The notes under the pieces are model-generated. The model worked only from the letters and a program-made list of their open reading frames with translations. It was not told the DNA's origin and ran no database searches. Below, piece after piece: positions 15,002 through 23,236 of a stretch of 39,376 nucleotides of DNA. Source of the DNA: Lachnospiraceae bacterium UBA3282 (GTDB lineage: Bacteria > Bacillota > Clostridia > Lachnospirales > Lachnospiraceae); NCBI GenBank assembly GCA_002361735.1, contig DETS01000002.1:9280-48655 (forward strand), given 5' to 3'. A program made the translations under genes and the position numbers. Each line of letters begins with the position of its first letter. The first letter of the stretch is position 1.

Positions 15002-17242
15002 TTACTCCTGATTGATATCCGCAACACTCCTGACCGTACAGCCCGGATAATACGCCGCCAGAATCTCCTCACAAGAAGCGCCCCGCTTACCGAGCGCTTT
15101 CGCGCCGTTTTGTGCCATTCCCTTCCCGTGACCAAAGCCGCCCCCGGTCAAGGTATATCCTACCACAGTTTCCCCGTCTTTTCCAGTCTTTGCATCCGTA
15201 TCCATCACAAAAAAGGCGCTGGGAACCAGCGTACGCTGCACACTCTCACTCCCATCCTGCCTTTTAACGGTGCTCTTTCCATCACATAACACATAGCGGA
15301 TGCTGTACTCCGATAAAACCTGATAAACCGCCTGCCTCGTCTCAATCAAAAGCGTCTGCGCAATACCTCCGTTTCCTCTCTCCGTAATGGTAAGGCTCTT
15401 GATCTTTCCCGACTTTTCGATGGGCTCCGATGCGTAATTGCCGCCCTTCGTCCTTGTCAGAATTTGAGAAGGCACCGCCCGATATCGCTCCTGCAAACGC
15501 TTATAAAGCTGTTTCTCGTCAAGTTCCTCCACCTGATATGTCCAGCGGTACCAAGGCTCCTCCCTCTCAACATCCTCCTCATGCGCCGCTTCAATAAACG
15601 CCCGAAAGGTTTCTTCCTCCCGCAGCGTCTCATCCTCCAAATCAGCGCCACAGGAAGTGGAATAATAATAATTCTCCGCCGGCTCTCCCTGATAAGTTAG
15701 CAGCAGCCCATCCGTCTCCTTCACCGCCGTAGTCGTATTTGCGTTCTCCGCGATATTGTGATAAACCTGATATGACGTCGTATCGTCCACATGCGCACCG
15801 AGGGACGGCAGTCCCGCATGGAGAATGTAACGGCAGGCATATGTCCTTGCGCAGACGGCCTGCGCCTTAAGTGCCTCCGCCGGATAGGATGCGGGCATCT
15901 CGCTTGGCACTACCCCGTAGAGATATTCTTCCAACGGCAGCTCGTTGACCACGACGATCCCTTCCTCCATCCGCAGGCATTCCACGCTGCCCCGATAAAA
16001 AGGCTCCTCTCTTTTACTGTTTTCCAGTTCCACCAAAACCTTGTCCGTAAGATTCCCGCTTTGAAAAATTCTGCGTTCCCCCACCTTCATATCTTTTTGA
16101 CGAAGAACCGTCTTTTCTCCGTCCACAGTGAGCGTTACCGACTCGTGAAAGCTGCTTCCTGCCGCCGTATTTTTCAAAAGTACCCGGATCCGATCTGCCT
16201 CCTCGCGCTCCGACACCAGCCCGGCACAGACCTTCCCTTTTCTCAAAACAAAATCCGTATCCGCGCAGCCCACCCGCAAATCGCTGTGGGATAGCGAAGC
16301 CAGCTTCCCGTAAAGCTTGTAAAATGCCGCATTTTCCGCCAGTTCAAAGATTCCCTCGCCCTCGATTTCCAGCTCCGTTTCCGAAAGCCTCAGCAGCCTG
16401 CCATGCACCTTTTCCCGCTGCTCTTTGGCCTGCACAAGCGCCCCGTTCCGGAAGGTCAGGTCGGCAATCTGCTCCCGCTGCGGCAGCTGTGAAATTGCCT
16501 CATCCGAAACTTCCGCCGAAAAAGCAACCTGCCGATAAAAACAATCTAAACGATTCCCCGTGACCTCCATCACCCAAACACTGCCCAGATAATGATCCTC
16601 AGGCAGCACCTCCACGATCGTCAGGAGCACGTCGTTTTTTACATAGACCTTCATCTCCTGCAACGCATTGTCGGCAAATGCCGCGGAACAATACGAAAAA
16701 GCCCCCTGCATGGCGCCTGTTTCCGTGTAAGCCTCTTTCCTTTTCTCGTCCACTTTCAGAAGAAAAACCGTAGTCTCCCAGATAGAAGACTCTTTGTCCA
16801 GATGTGCCAACAGAATGCGGAAAGCTTTGTACCAGTCTTCCTTTAAGAGAGCATGCGCAGACTCATAGTGATCCGAAAAATCCGGAAGTACAACATCCGT
16901 TCCCACAAGCTGTGCACAAAGTGCCTCATACTGCCCATACGTAAAGTACAGCGAATGTGCTGTCACGATATCCGCATCATCGTCCGTCACCGTCTTTTGG
17001 GAATATCCGGCAACTGCAGCAGTATCCGTTGTTTTTCCCGACTTTCCCTCATTTTGTGGGACCGTAAGCTCCCCGCCCAGCGCGTCAAGCAGGATTTCCA
17101 CATCTTCCGTCGTTATCTTTTCTCCTTCCGGTTCGGAAGTCGTCTCCTGTTTCGCTCTGCGGCCCAAAAGCAGCAGCAACAGAAACAGAAGTCCCATAAA
17201 GATAAGCGAAAGCTTGGCAAGCCGCCTCATATCGTATCTCAT
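15002..17242 (-). CDS. SpoIID/LytB-domain protein with long N-terminal extension
   Basis: The 746-residue protein has one N-terminal membrane anchor (about 11-26) and a large extracytoplasmic part. The SpoIID domain starts near residue 425 (VVNELPLEEYLYGVVPSEMP, then ALKAQAVCARTYACRYI) and ends with GGGFGHGKGMAQNGAKAL near the C-terminus. Glu447 is in the position of the catalytic Glu of SpoIID, a lytic transglycosylase that cuts peptidoglycan glycans free of stem peptides during engulfment. It is about twice the usual SpoIID length. Residues 40-420 hold a domain I do not recognise, with beta-rich parts around 270-400. It is therefore a SpoIID-domain wall protein rather than certain spoIID. 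AAGGA precedes the ATG. It pairs with the YihY gene 16 bases downstream. Confidence 0.85.
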   Translation of the reverse strand: MRYDMRRLAKLSLIFMGLLFLLLLLLGRRAKQETTSEPEGEKITTEDVEILLDALGGELTVPQNEGKSGKTTDTAAVAGYSQKTVTDDDADIVTAHSLYFTYGQYEALCAQLVGTDVVLPDFSDHYESAHALLKEDWYKAFRILLAHLDKESSIWETTVFLLKVDEKRKEAYTETGAMQGAFSYCSAAFADNALQEMKVYVKNDVLLTIVEVLPEDHYLGSVWVMEVTGNRLDCFYRQVAFSAEVSDEAISQLPQREQIADLTFRNGALVQAKEQREKVHGRLLRLSETELEIEGEGIFELAENAAFYKLYGKLASLSHSDLRVGCADTDFVLRKGKVCAGLVSEREEADRIRVLLKNTAAGSSFHESVTLTVDGEKTVLRQKDMKVGERRIFQSGNLTDKVLVELENSKREEPFYRGSVECLRMEEGIVVVNELPLEEYLYGVVPSEMPASYPAEALKAQAVCARTYACRYILHAGLPSLGAHVDDTTSYQVYHNIAENANTTTAVKETDGLLLTYQGEPAENYYYSTSCGADLEDETLREEETFRAFIEAAHEEDVEREEPWYRWTYQVEELDEKQLYKRLQERYRAVPSQILTRTKGGNYASEPIEKSGKIKSLTITERGNGGIAQTLLIETRQAVYQVLSEYSIRYVLCDGKSTVKRQDGSESVQRTLVPSAFFVMDTDAKTGKDGETVVGYTLTGGGFGHGKGMAQNGAKALGKRGASCEEILAAYYPGCTVRSVADINQE

Positions 17243-17330
17243 AAAGTCGTCCTTATCGTTTTCTCCCTTATCTTTATGTCTGAGAGTTGTGAATTATGTC
17301 TTTTCTGCGGGACTCTTTATCCCTTTCTGT

Positions 17331-19721
17331 TTATTGCGTCAGCCACATGGATTGAAACGCCATCGATAATATTCTGCTGCCACTGTTTTCGGAATCTGTC
17401 TGCTCCACCAACGCAGCACCGGGAAACACCATGCGTATTACCAATTTATCGTTTTTCAGATTTTTGGCAGGAATCGTAACCGTTTTTTCTGTTCCGCTTT
17501 CCTCCTGTGTGCAGGTGACATACTCTATCTTTTTTCCATTTGCATACACCCGCATCAACTGTGAGTCATTATAAACATCTGAGTAAATAAAGTGAAACAC
17601 AAAATCCTTTTTTGATTTTTTCCCACCGGATTCACTCAGATCAAAACAGATACTTAATTCGTTGCTGGCTATAGCGACAGAATCTTCCTGATAAAGTCGA
17701 TAATTTAGCTCTTTCGCATATGCGTTTCCCGCTTCAAAATCAATTTTGTCTCCCATATGATACAAAATGCGGTTAACGGAAAAAGGATCAAATATATGAT
17801 ACTCTATTTCACCCGCTTTCCCGGAAATCATAAGCCTAGTATACAATAAAGAATCATCATTCGGTTCCTGAAAAACATTTCTATTCAAGATGGACTTGTC
17901 AATCGTATGGCATCTCTCAACATCCGTGTTCTCATCAAGATCATAAACACAGGGACCGTATTTTGAATAATCAGTCATGATATTAGCCGCCATCGTTGCG
18001 AACACATTTCGAAAGTGTATGGGAGCCATATTATGCTCGAGTTCATGTGACTCTCCGGGACGTTTTATCAAAACAGCCGGATTGTTCTCAAGATTTCCGT
18101 CCTCGTGCCGTCCGTGATCCCCAAGAATTATAATCATACTGTTGTCATATACTCCTGCTTCTTTCATTTTTTCCATATAGGAAAAAATGATTTTCATGAT
18201 TCCCTGCAGCGTTTCCTGTTCCGAAAGATCAGCATCCTTTACGCGTTCCAGATTTGCTGTAATATAGCACGGCTTATGAACCCCTCTAAAATGATACAAA
18301 CGAAACGCCTTCTCATAACCGGTCTCTAATGCGTCAACCGCCTCCAGATCTTGATGAAATCGAAGATCGTCAAGCGAATATCCTACATTGGAAGACGCAA
18401 TTTCATCGGATATCGCATCGGTAGCAAGCCAGAAGTATTCTTTGAATGACTGCGGAAACAAATAAAAATTTACTAACTTATATAATTGAATTCCAAATTT
18501 CGGATAATTGCCAACCCAATGTGCACCTGTCATTTCATAATTATCAATATTTTTCTCGGAACAGCCTGCCGTTGCTCTCATAGAAGTATATAACCGCACA
18601 TCCCATCCTTTTGCATGCAAATCATCATATAACGGTGTTTCCTGCCATGCTTCTTCACTATATTCGTCTATCGACTGTCTCGGCTCATATTCATATCCTG
18701 TAAGCAATAAAGGAATTGCTATTCGTGTCGGAGCTCCTCCGCCCACAGCTTCATCAAAAAAGGTAAAATCATCTAATCCGCCTTCTATATATGCTTCCGA
18801 ATTAACATATTGATTCAGGGTATCCGCCTGCAGCGTATCCACAACAAAGATAACGATATTTTCTTTTGACCCTAATGAAAACTGTCCTTCCTTTGACATT
18901 CCGTAATCTACGGTTTTACCCAGAGGGTTCGTAAACACCAGTACGATCAGCGACAGCATCTGAACAAGGCACAAAAAACCGGAGGCGTATGTTACCACTT
19001 TTGCCGTTTTATCTTTCCAACGCCAAGCCGCCAAAAACGCTGCCGCAATGCTGACACACCAAAAGACCGTGCTTATCTTTTCTTCTGTGGCATAATTACT
19101 CCAAATCAACTCCGTTCCGTCAAGTGCCGGGAAATCCGGATTTAAGAAATTTCCCTGAATATACAAAGCAAATCCTACCGAAAAAATAATGGCTGAAGAA
19201 AAAAACGCATTCTTTTCATTCGTAAAGCACAATGCCACAAGCCATGCTGCCAGTGTAAGAATAAGCATCACAACCAGCAAAACCGGTATAATCTTAAAGT
19301 AGGCGATAGAGAACTCTTCTATATTGCTTAAAAACAGGGAACTTGGGGTAAAAACCGCATAAGTAACATCTAAAAACAGAATTGCCGGTAATACCTTCTT
19401 GAAATGACGCCAAAGAGATAATTTTTCAATATAAATACATTTTATGTTATGGTAAATCACCATAAAAATAACACCAAAACCAAACTGCAGTCCAAGCCAT
19501 TTTAGCTTGAATGACACGCCCATTTCAAACAAATTAAAAGACTGCAATCCGATCCAATGCAATCCGGTCACAATCAACAGATTAGCCACGATACTGTATA
19601 GAACAATCAGAATCGCAAGTTCCTTCCAATGATCCTTCAAACGACTCTCTTTATGATAGAAATAACGATATGCTAAAATGGTAAAAATTGCTGGAAATAC
19701 AGCGATCAGAATCACTAACAT
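17331..19721 (-). CDS. Membrane sulfatase/phosphotransferase-fold protein
   Basis: This 796-residue protein has about seven N-terminal helices (1-265), an extracellular alkaline-phosphatase/sulfatase fold (about 285-600) and a beta-rich C-terminal part (about 615-790). Metal-site candidates are Asp295 in IFVVDTLQAD, Thr332 in GGGAPTRIAIPLLLTGY as nucleophile, and Asp535-His536 in IILGDHGRHED. The HFRGVH segment near 477-482 is also typical. Thr rather than Cys at the nucleophile position points to a phosphotransferase or phosphodiesterase of the LtaS/EptA superfamily, acting on teichoic acid, lipid or surface glycan, not a true sulfatase. The length and C-terminal domain differ from classical LtaS, so the substrate is open. 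It has its own promoter at 19774-19802. Confidence 0.78.
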   Translation of the reverse strand: MLVILIAVFPAIFTILAYRYFYHKESRLKDHWKELAILIVLYSIVANLLIVTGLHWIGLQSFNLFEMGVSFKLKWLGLQFGFGVIFMVIYHNIKCIYIEKLSLWRHFKKVLPAILFLDVTYAVFTPSSLFLSNIEEFSIAYFKIIPVLLVVMLILTLAAWLVALCFTNEKNAFFSSAIIFSVGFALYIQGNFLNPDFPALDGTELIWSNYATEEKISTVFWCVSIAAAFLAAWRWKDKTAKVVTYASGFLCLVQMLSLIVLVFTNPLGKTVDYGMSKEGQFSLGSKENIVIFVVDTLQADTLNQYVNSEAYIEGGLDDFTFFDEAVGGGAPTRIAIPLLLTGYEYEPRQSIDEYSEEAWQETPLYDDLHAKGWDVRLYTSMRATAGCSEKNIDNYEMTGAHWVGNYPKFGIQLYKLVNFYLFPQSFKEYFWLATDAISDEIASSNVGYSLDDLRFHQDLEAVDALETGYEKAFRLYHFRGVHKPCYITANLERVKDADLSEQETLQGIMKIIFSYMEKMKEAGVYDNSMIIILGDHGRHEDGNLENNPAVLIKRPGESHELEHNMAPIHFRNVFATMAANIMTDYSKYGPCVYDLDENTDVERCHTIDKSILNRNVFQEPNDDSLLYTRLMISGKAGEIEYHIFDPFSVNRILYHMGDKIDFEAGNAYAKELNYRLYQEDSVAIASNELSICFDLSESGGKKSKKDFVFHFIYSDVYNDSQLMRVYANGKKIEYVTCTQEESGTEKTVTIPAKNLKNDKLVIRMVFPGAALVEQTDSENSGSRILSMAFQSMWLTQ

Positions 19722-19773
19722 ATACCGGTCTCTCCTATCCGCCTGTCTTGCCTGTCAGTAAACATCTCACAAC

Positions 19774-19802
19774 ATTATAAATGATAGACTGCAAATATGC
19801 AA
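19774..19802 (-). promoter_or_regulatory. Promoter for membrane sulfatase-fold gene
   Basis: Minus-strand TTGCAT (19797-19802) and TATAAT (19774-19779) are separated by 17 bases, giving a 5' untranslated region of roughly 45 bases with AGGAGAG before the ATG at 19721. Confidence 0.65.
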
Positions 19803-19843
19803 GCGATGACCTCATGCAACGGGCGATATTCGGGACGGTATGT

Positions 19844-20473
19844 TTACTTTCCCCGCAGATTTCCCACCCGCTCGGTAATATTTGCCTCAAACTCCTCATC
19901 CGTCATGGAAGGATCTTTTGTCGCTTTCCAGATTTCACAGGGTAACTTCTCACAGCCGGCACAGTTAGCAAATTTACTCTGATTCACCGCACAGTGATAA
20001 ATCGGGCATGCCTTCCCCTTGGGCGCATGAAATACTTTTCCGTTCAGCGCGTTACAGCCCTGACACATCTCCCCATAACAGCTGCATTTTTGACAGTCCG
20101 TACCGCAGACGGAAAGCGCGAGGATCTCCCGCTGTTTTTTGCCGCTGAAAGAAGCAAGCTGCAGGCGGTAAGCCTCGTCCAGCATCCTGCGCATCAGGTC
20201 GTCCGGCACCGCTCCGTCAGGTTTAACGGAATTCCAATTCTGCTTATTCATGTAATAACCGGGGATGATATCCTCATACTGCTGTCTCAAAAAATCACCC
20301 TCCACAGGGTCGCATTTCATGGTGATGTAGTAAGGCACATTATCCTGATTCAGACAGACTGCCGCAAACATCTTCCCTCCGATATGATATCTTACCCAAT
20401 TCCAATCTTTCTGGAGATCCTTTGTCACACTCCTTTTTGCCAACAGATATTCATCAATCCAATGATATTTCAT
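19844..20473 (-). CDS. MmcQ/YjbR domain fused to Cys-rich DUF3795-like domain
   Basis: The 209-residue soluble protein has two parts. Residues 1-105 match the MmcQ/YjbR (DUF419) fold, with IGGKMFAAVCLNQDNVPYYI, a Gly-Tyr-Tyr-Met-Asn-Lys turn, and W-N-S-V. These are small double-wing DNA-binding-like proteins of unknown role. Residues about 110-209 are Cys-rich: CGTDCQKCSCYGEMCQGC, then ACPIYHC and CAGCEKLPCE, typical of DUF3795 and probably metal-binding. The start at 20473 is chosen over an ATG four codons upstream because that earlier ATG overlaps the GGAGG ribosome site itself. Function unknown. A possible promoter (TTGTCA-17-TAAATA, about 20547-20575) and a 16-bp dyad at 20521-20536 lie upstream. 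Confidence 0.8.
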   Translation of the reverse strand: MKYHWIDEYLLAKRSVTKDLQKDWNWVRYHIGGKMFAAVCLNQDNVPYYITMKCDPVEGDFLRQQYEDIIPGYYMNKQNWNSVKPDGAVPDDLMRRMLDEAYRLQLASFSGKKQREILALSVCGTDCQKCSCYGEMCQGCNALNGKVFHAPKGKACPIYHCAVNQSKFANCAGCEKLPCEIWKATKDPSMTDEEFEANITERVGNLRGK

Positions 20474-20617
20474 AGTTACCTCCATTTTGCGCCGCTTTTA
20501 CCTCTGCTTAGTTGCGAGCGCATAAACGTGTTTATGTCTTACGCCGCTCTTTTATTTAGGATACCACAAAAAACATGACAACACTATGTCCTGTTTATCG
20601 ATTCTTGTTTTTTCTTC

Positions 20618-20646
20618 TTGACATTTTTCTTTATCCGCCGTATATT
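20618..20646 (+). promoter_or_regulatory. Consensus promoter for tetR gene
   Basis: TTGACA (20618-20623) and TATATT (20641-20646) are separated by exactly 17 bases. This is the strongest promoter match in the window. It points at the TetR-type regulator and the oxidoreductase gene after it. Confidence 0.8.
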
Positions 20647-20650
20647 GAAC

Positions 20651-20669
20651 ATATATTCATTGAATATAT
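20651..20669 (+). promoter_or_regulatory. 19-bp palindromic operator, probable TetR-family site
   Basis: ATATATTCA-T-TGAATATAT is a perfect palindrome with one central base, the same length and symmetry as the classical tetO site. It begins four bases after the -10 box and covers the expected transcription start, so a bound repressor would block transcription. A second short palindrome, GTAACGTTAC, lies at 20694-20703. Autoregulation by the adjacent TetR protein is inferred. Confidence 0.65.
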
Positions 20670-20771
20670 ATTTAACTAATTGCGATTCCAATGGTAACGT
20701 TACAAACCACCCAAAATTGATATGCTGCTTTTTCAATCCGCAGTTTATGACACATTGAAAGGAAGAATCCC

Positions 20772-21362
20772 ATGCCCACACGAGAGGAACAAAAGGAACA
20801 ACGCAGACAACTGATTCTGGAAAAGGCGCTGGAGCTGTTTGTCAAAAAAGGCTACGCCGAGACAAAGATCGGGGACATCGCAAAAGCGGCTCATATGAGC
20901 ACAGGACTGATGTTTCACTATTTTGATTCCAAAGAGCAGCTCTACGAAGTGCTTATACGAATGGGCGCAGAGGGCACCAATCTTCCGCAGAAACTCCCCT
21001 ATGATAATCCGCTTGCCTATTTCGAGGGTTTCCTAAACACACTCTTTTCCTATGCCAAAGAAAATCTCTGGGTCTTTCATATGTTTGTCCTGATGGCACA
21101 GGCAAGACAAAGCGAAGGTATCCCCACGCAGATCCGGGAGATTGCCATGCGCGTTGATCAGGTAGAACAATCCGCCAAACTCATTGAAGCCGGTCAGAAA
21201 CAAGGGTATTTTCGTGGGGGTGACCCCTACGCCCTATCCTTCACTTTCTGGAGCAGCGTACAGGGCATCATGGAACAACTTGCCGTCTCTCCCGCTCTCG
21301 TAGAAACAGGAAAACTTCCCGATGTGGACTGGCTCATCGACATCATCAAAAACAAAACTTGA
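20772..21362 (+). CDS. TetR/AcrR family transcriptional regulator
   Basis: The 196-residue regulator has an N-terminal TetR helix-turn-helix (LEKALELFVKKGYAETKIGD, then HMSTGLMFHYFDSKEQLYEV, residues about 14-60) and a helical ligand-binding C-terminal half. The ATG at 20772 is preceded by AAAGGAAG. It lies 95 bases before the FAD-dependent oxidoreductase gene on the same strand, with no terminator between. It therefore probably controls both genes through the palindrome at 20651-20669. The inducer is unknown; it may be a substrate of the oxidoreductase. Confidence 0.9.
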   Translation: MPTREEQKEQRRQLILEKALELFVKKGYAETKIGDIAKAAHMSTGLMFHYFDSKEQLYEVLIRMGAEGTNLPQKLPYDNPLAYFEGFLNTLFSYAKENLWVFHMFVLMAQARQSEGIPTQIREIAMRVDQVEQSAKLIEAGQKQGYFRGGDPYALSFTFWSSVQGIMEQLAVSPALVETGKLPDVDWLIDIIKNKT

Positions 21363-21457
21363 GAAACTAAGACAAGAATGGAATTTTCGAAAACTGCGCC
21401 CAGAGACAGCGCCGGAACCAACAAGCATTTTGCCAACATTGGAAAGGGAAAATAGAA

Positions 21458-22963
21458 ATGAAAAAAATCATAATCATCGGCGGTGGTATCGCCGGTCTCT
21501 CCGCAGGCATATACAGTCTGCAAAACGGCTATGAAGTTGCTCTCTATGAAAAAAACGCCACGCCCGGCGGGGAATGCACCGGCTGGAACAGGCAGGGCTA
21601 CCACATCGACAATTGTATCCATTGGCTGACCGGCAGTACTCCCGCAAACGATCTCTATCCGATTTGGAAAAATATCGGCGCGCTGACTGATGATACCACG
21701 CTCTACCGCGAGCCCTATTTTTACTGCCTTCATAGAGATGGCAAAACCCTGCATTTTTGGAGCGATCCGGAAAAGGCACGGGCTGAATTTCTGGAAGCCG
21801 CACCCGAGGACAGTCTCGAAATCAACAAACTTTTCGACCATATCAGGTTGTCTGAGTCCGTCCGCGTTCCCTGCGAGAAGTCCCTCGCCGACATGAACTT
21901 GATCGAATATCTGAAATTCGGCATGACTATGGCGAATATGGGAAAAGTCATCAACGAATACGGAAACGACACCATTGCAGACCTTGCCGCACGCTTTCAG
22001 AATCCCCTCGTGCGTGAAATGATCACACAATATCTGCACACCTCCTATAAAGCGATCACCCTGCTTAGTTCCATCGGTTTTTACACCGGAGGATCTGCCG
22101 CCATCCCCATGGGCGGTTCCGTCGGCATGATCAAACGCATCACAGACCGCTTTTTATCACTTGGCGGTAAACTCTATCCAAATATGCCCGCCATCAATAT
22201 CAAACTCGACGGACATCAGGCAAAATCTGTCTCCTTTGCGGACGGAAGTGAGGTCTCCTGCGATTTTGTAATCTGCGCCGCCGACCCTGCCGTAACCTTT
22301 GACAAGCTCCTACCCGCGAAATATATGGATAAAAACTTAAGGAAAATGTATGAGATCAAAGAAGGCTATCACGTCTCCTCCGTCTTTCAAATCTCTTTCG
22401 GCATCCTTGGTCCGGAAGACTGCGGACTGCCCTGCGGTTCCTCCGTTCATCCCTGCGAGCCTTACCGCGTCGGGAAAAGTGATTTTGACCACATCGGCAT
22501 CCGCCTTTATGACTATGACGAGAGTCTTTTCCCTGTAGACAAGCGGGTCATTCTGTGTAATATCCCGCAAGAAATTGCCGATTATGAATACTGGAAGACT
22601 CTCCATGCAGACCGTCCGCGCTATCTTGCAGAAAAAGAAAAAATCGCAGAAGTCATAAAACACCACATCTGCCACCTGTTCCCAGCCCTTGAAAACAGGC
22701 TGATCATTCTGGACACCTATTCACCCTACACCTTCACAAAATGGTGCGGTGCATACAAAGGCGCATATATGAGTTTCTTCGAGCAAAAGGGTTATAAAAG
22801 CCTGACTGCAAAAAACAGCATCCGCGGTTTATCCAACGTTTTTCTGGCAAGCCAGTGGCTTTCCACGAACGGCGGTCTGCCGATGGCGGCGGTATCGGGC
22901 CGCTTTGCGGCGATGAAGTTGATGAAAAAAGATAAGAAAATCAGCAAAAGCAGCCGTACGTGA
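21458..22963 (+). CDS. FAD-dependent oxidoreductase, phytoene desaturase-like
   Basis: The 501-residue flavoprotein starts with a dinucleotide-binding motif, IIIIGGGIAGLSAGIYSLQN, followed by EVALYEKNATPGGECTGW, where the Glu contacts FAD ribose. The C-terminal FAD segment is NVFLASQWLSTNGGLPMAAV. Overall it resembles the CrtI/phytoene desaturase-like family of NAD(P)/FAD-dependent oxidoreductases. Many members in anaerobes are not carotenoid enzymes, and no carotenoid genes are nearby, so the substrate is unknown. GGAAA precedes the ATG. It follows the TetR gene and is probably under its control. It converges on the 6S-like RNA gene. Confidence 0.85.
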   Translation: MKKIIIIGGGIAGLSAGIYSLQNGYEVALYEKNATPGGECTGWNRQGYHIDNCIHWLTGSTPANDLYPIWKNIGALTDDTTLYREPYFYCLHRDGKTLHFWSDPEKARAEFLEAAPEDSLEINKLFDHIRLSESVRVPCEKSLADMNLIEYLKFGMTMANMGKVINEYGNDTIADLAARFQNPLVREMITQYLHTSYKAITLLSSIGFYTGGSAAIPMGGSVGMIKRITDRFLSLGGKLYPNMPAINIKLDGHQAKSVSFADGSEVSCDFVICAADPAVTFDKLLPAKYMDKNLRKMYEIKEGYHVSSVFQISFGILGPEDCGLPCGSSVHPCEPYRVGKSDFDHIGIRLYDYDESLFPVDKRVILCNIPQEIADYEYWKTLHADRPRYLAEKEKIAEVIKHHICHLFPALENRLIILDTYSPYTFTKWCGAYKGAYMSFFEQKGYKSLTAKNSIRGLSNVFLASQWLSTNGGLPMAAVSGRFAAMKLMKKDKKISKSSRT

Positions 22964-22992
22964 CGACTGCCTGCCCATCTTTTGTATCTATG

Positions 22993-23179
22993 CCCCCAAA
23001 ATGCCGGATCTTGTATTTTGACTCCTAGCAACGCTAGGTGGGTAACCGCAACCATACTTCTGTCTTCCACTGCGTAATGCCCGAAGGCTGGAGGCCTGAC
23101 ATCTATATGACAATGTAGGAATCCCGTTTAAAGTATCTGTAGGTTCAAAATAACAAGACTTAGTCGTGCATTTCAGGTT
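22993..23179 (-). ncRNA. ssrS: 6S RNA-like small RNA
   Basis: The 270-base gap between the oxidoreductase and cls holds a predicted RNA of about 187 nt on the minus strand with its own promoter. Its ends pair: CCTGAAATGC near the 5' end with GCATTTTGGG at 23004-22995 (two G-U pairs), then TCTTGT-ATTTTGA with TCAAAATACAAGA. A terminal rod closes on GCC-TTCG-GGC, with TGTC/GACA and other pairs below it. Between the two stems is an open region whose 3' side holds a small hairpin, CCTAGC-AAC-GCTAGG (23024-23038 as read on the plus strand). A long rod with a central bubble, a small hairpin in the bubble and this length are hallmarks of 6S RNA, which binds sigma-A RNA polymerase. Ends are estimates. 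Confidence 0.75.
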
Positions 23180-23185
23180 ACTCTT

Positions 23186-23214
23186 ATTATATACGAATCG
23201 ACCGCAAAATACAA
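23186..23214 (-). promoter_or_regulatory. Promoter of the 6S-like RNA
   Basis: Minus-strand TTGTAT (23209-23214) and TATAAT (23186-23191) are separated by 17 bases. The predicted start near 23179 coincides with the 5' end deduced from the closing stem of the RNA. Confidence 0.7.
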
Positions 23215-23236
23215 CAGGATTTTTTGGTAATTACAC

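Noticed and set aside
20584..20781. 65-codon minus-strand frame over the tetR promoter
   Set aside because: It covers a clear promoter and operator for the plus-strand gene, and the protein looks random.
22792..23070. 92-codon minus-strand frame between the oxidoreductase and the 6S-like RNA
   Set aside because: Half of it is antisense to the oxidoreductase and the rest overlaps the structured RNA.
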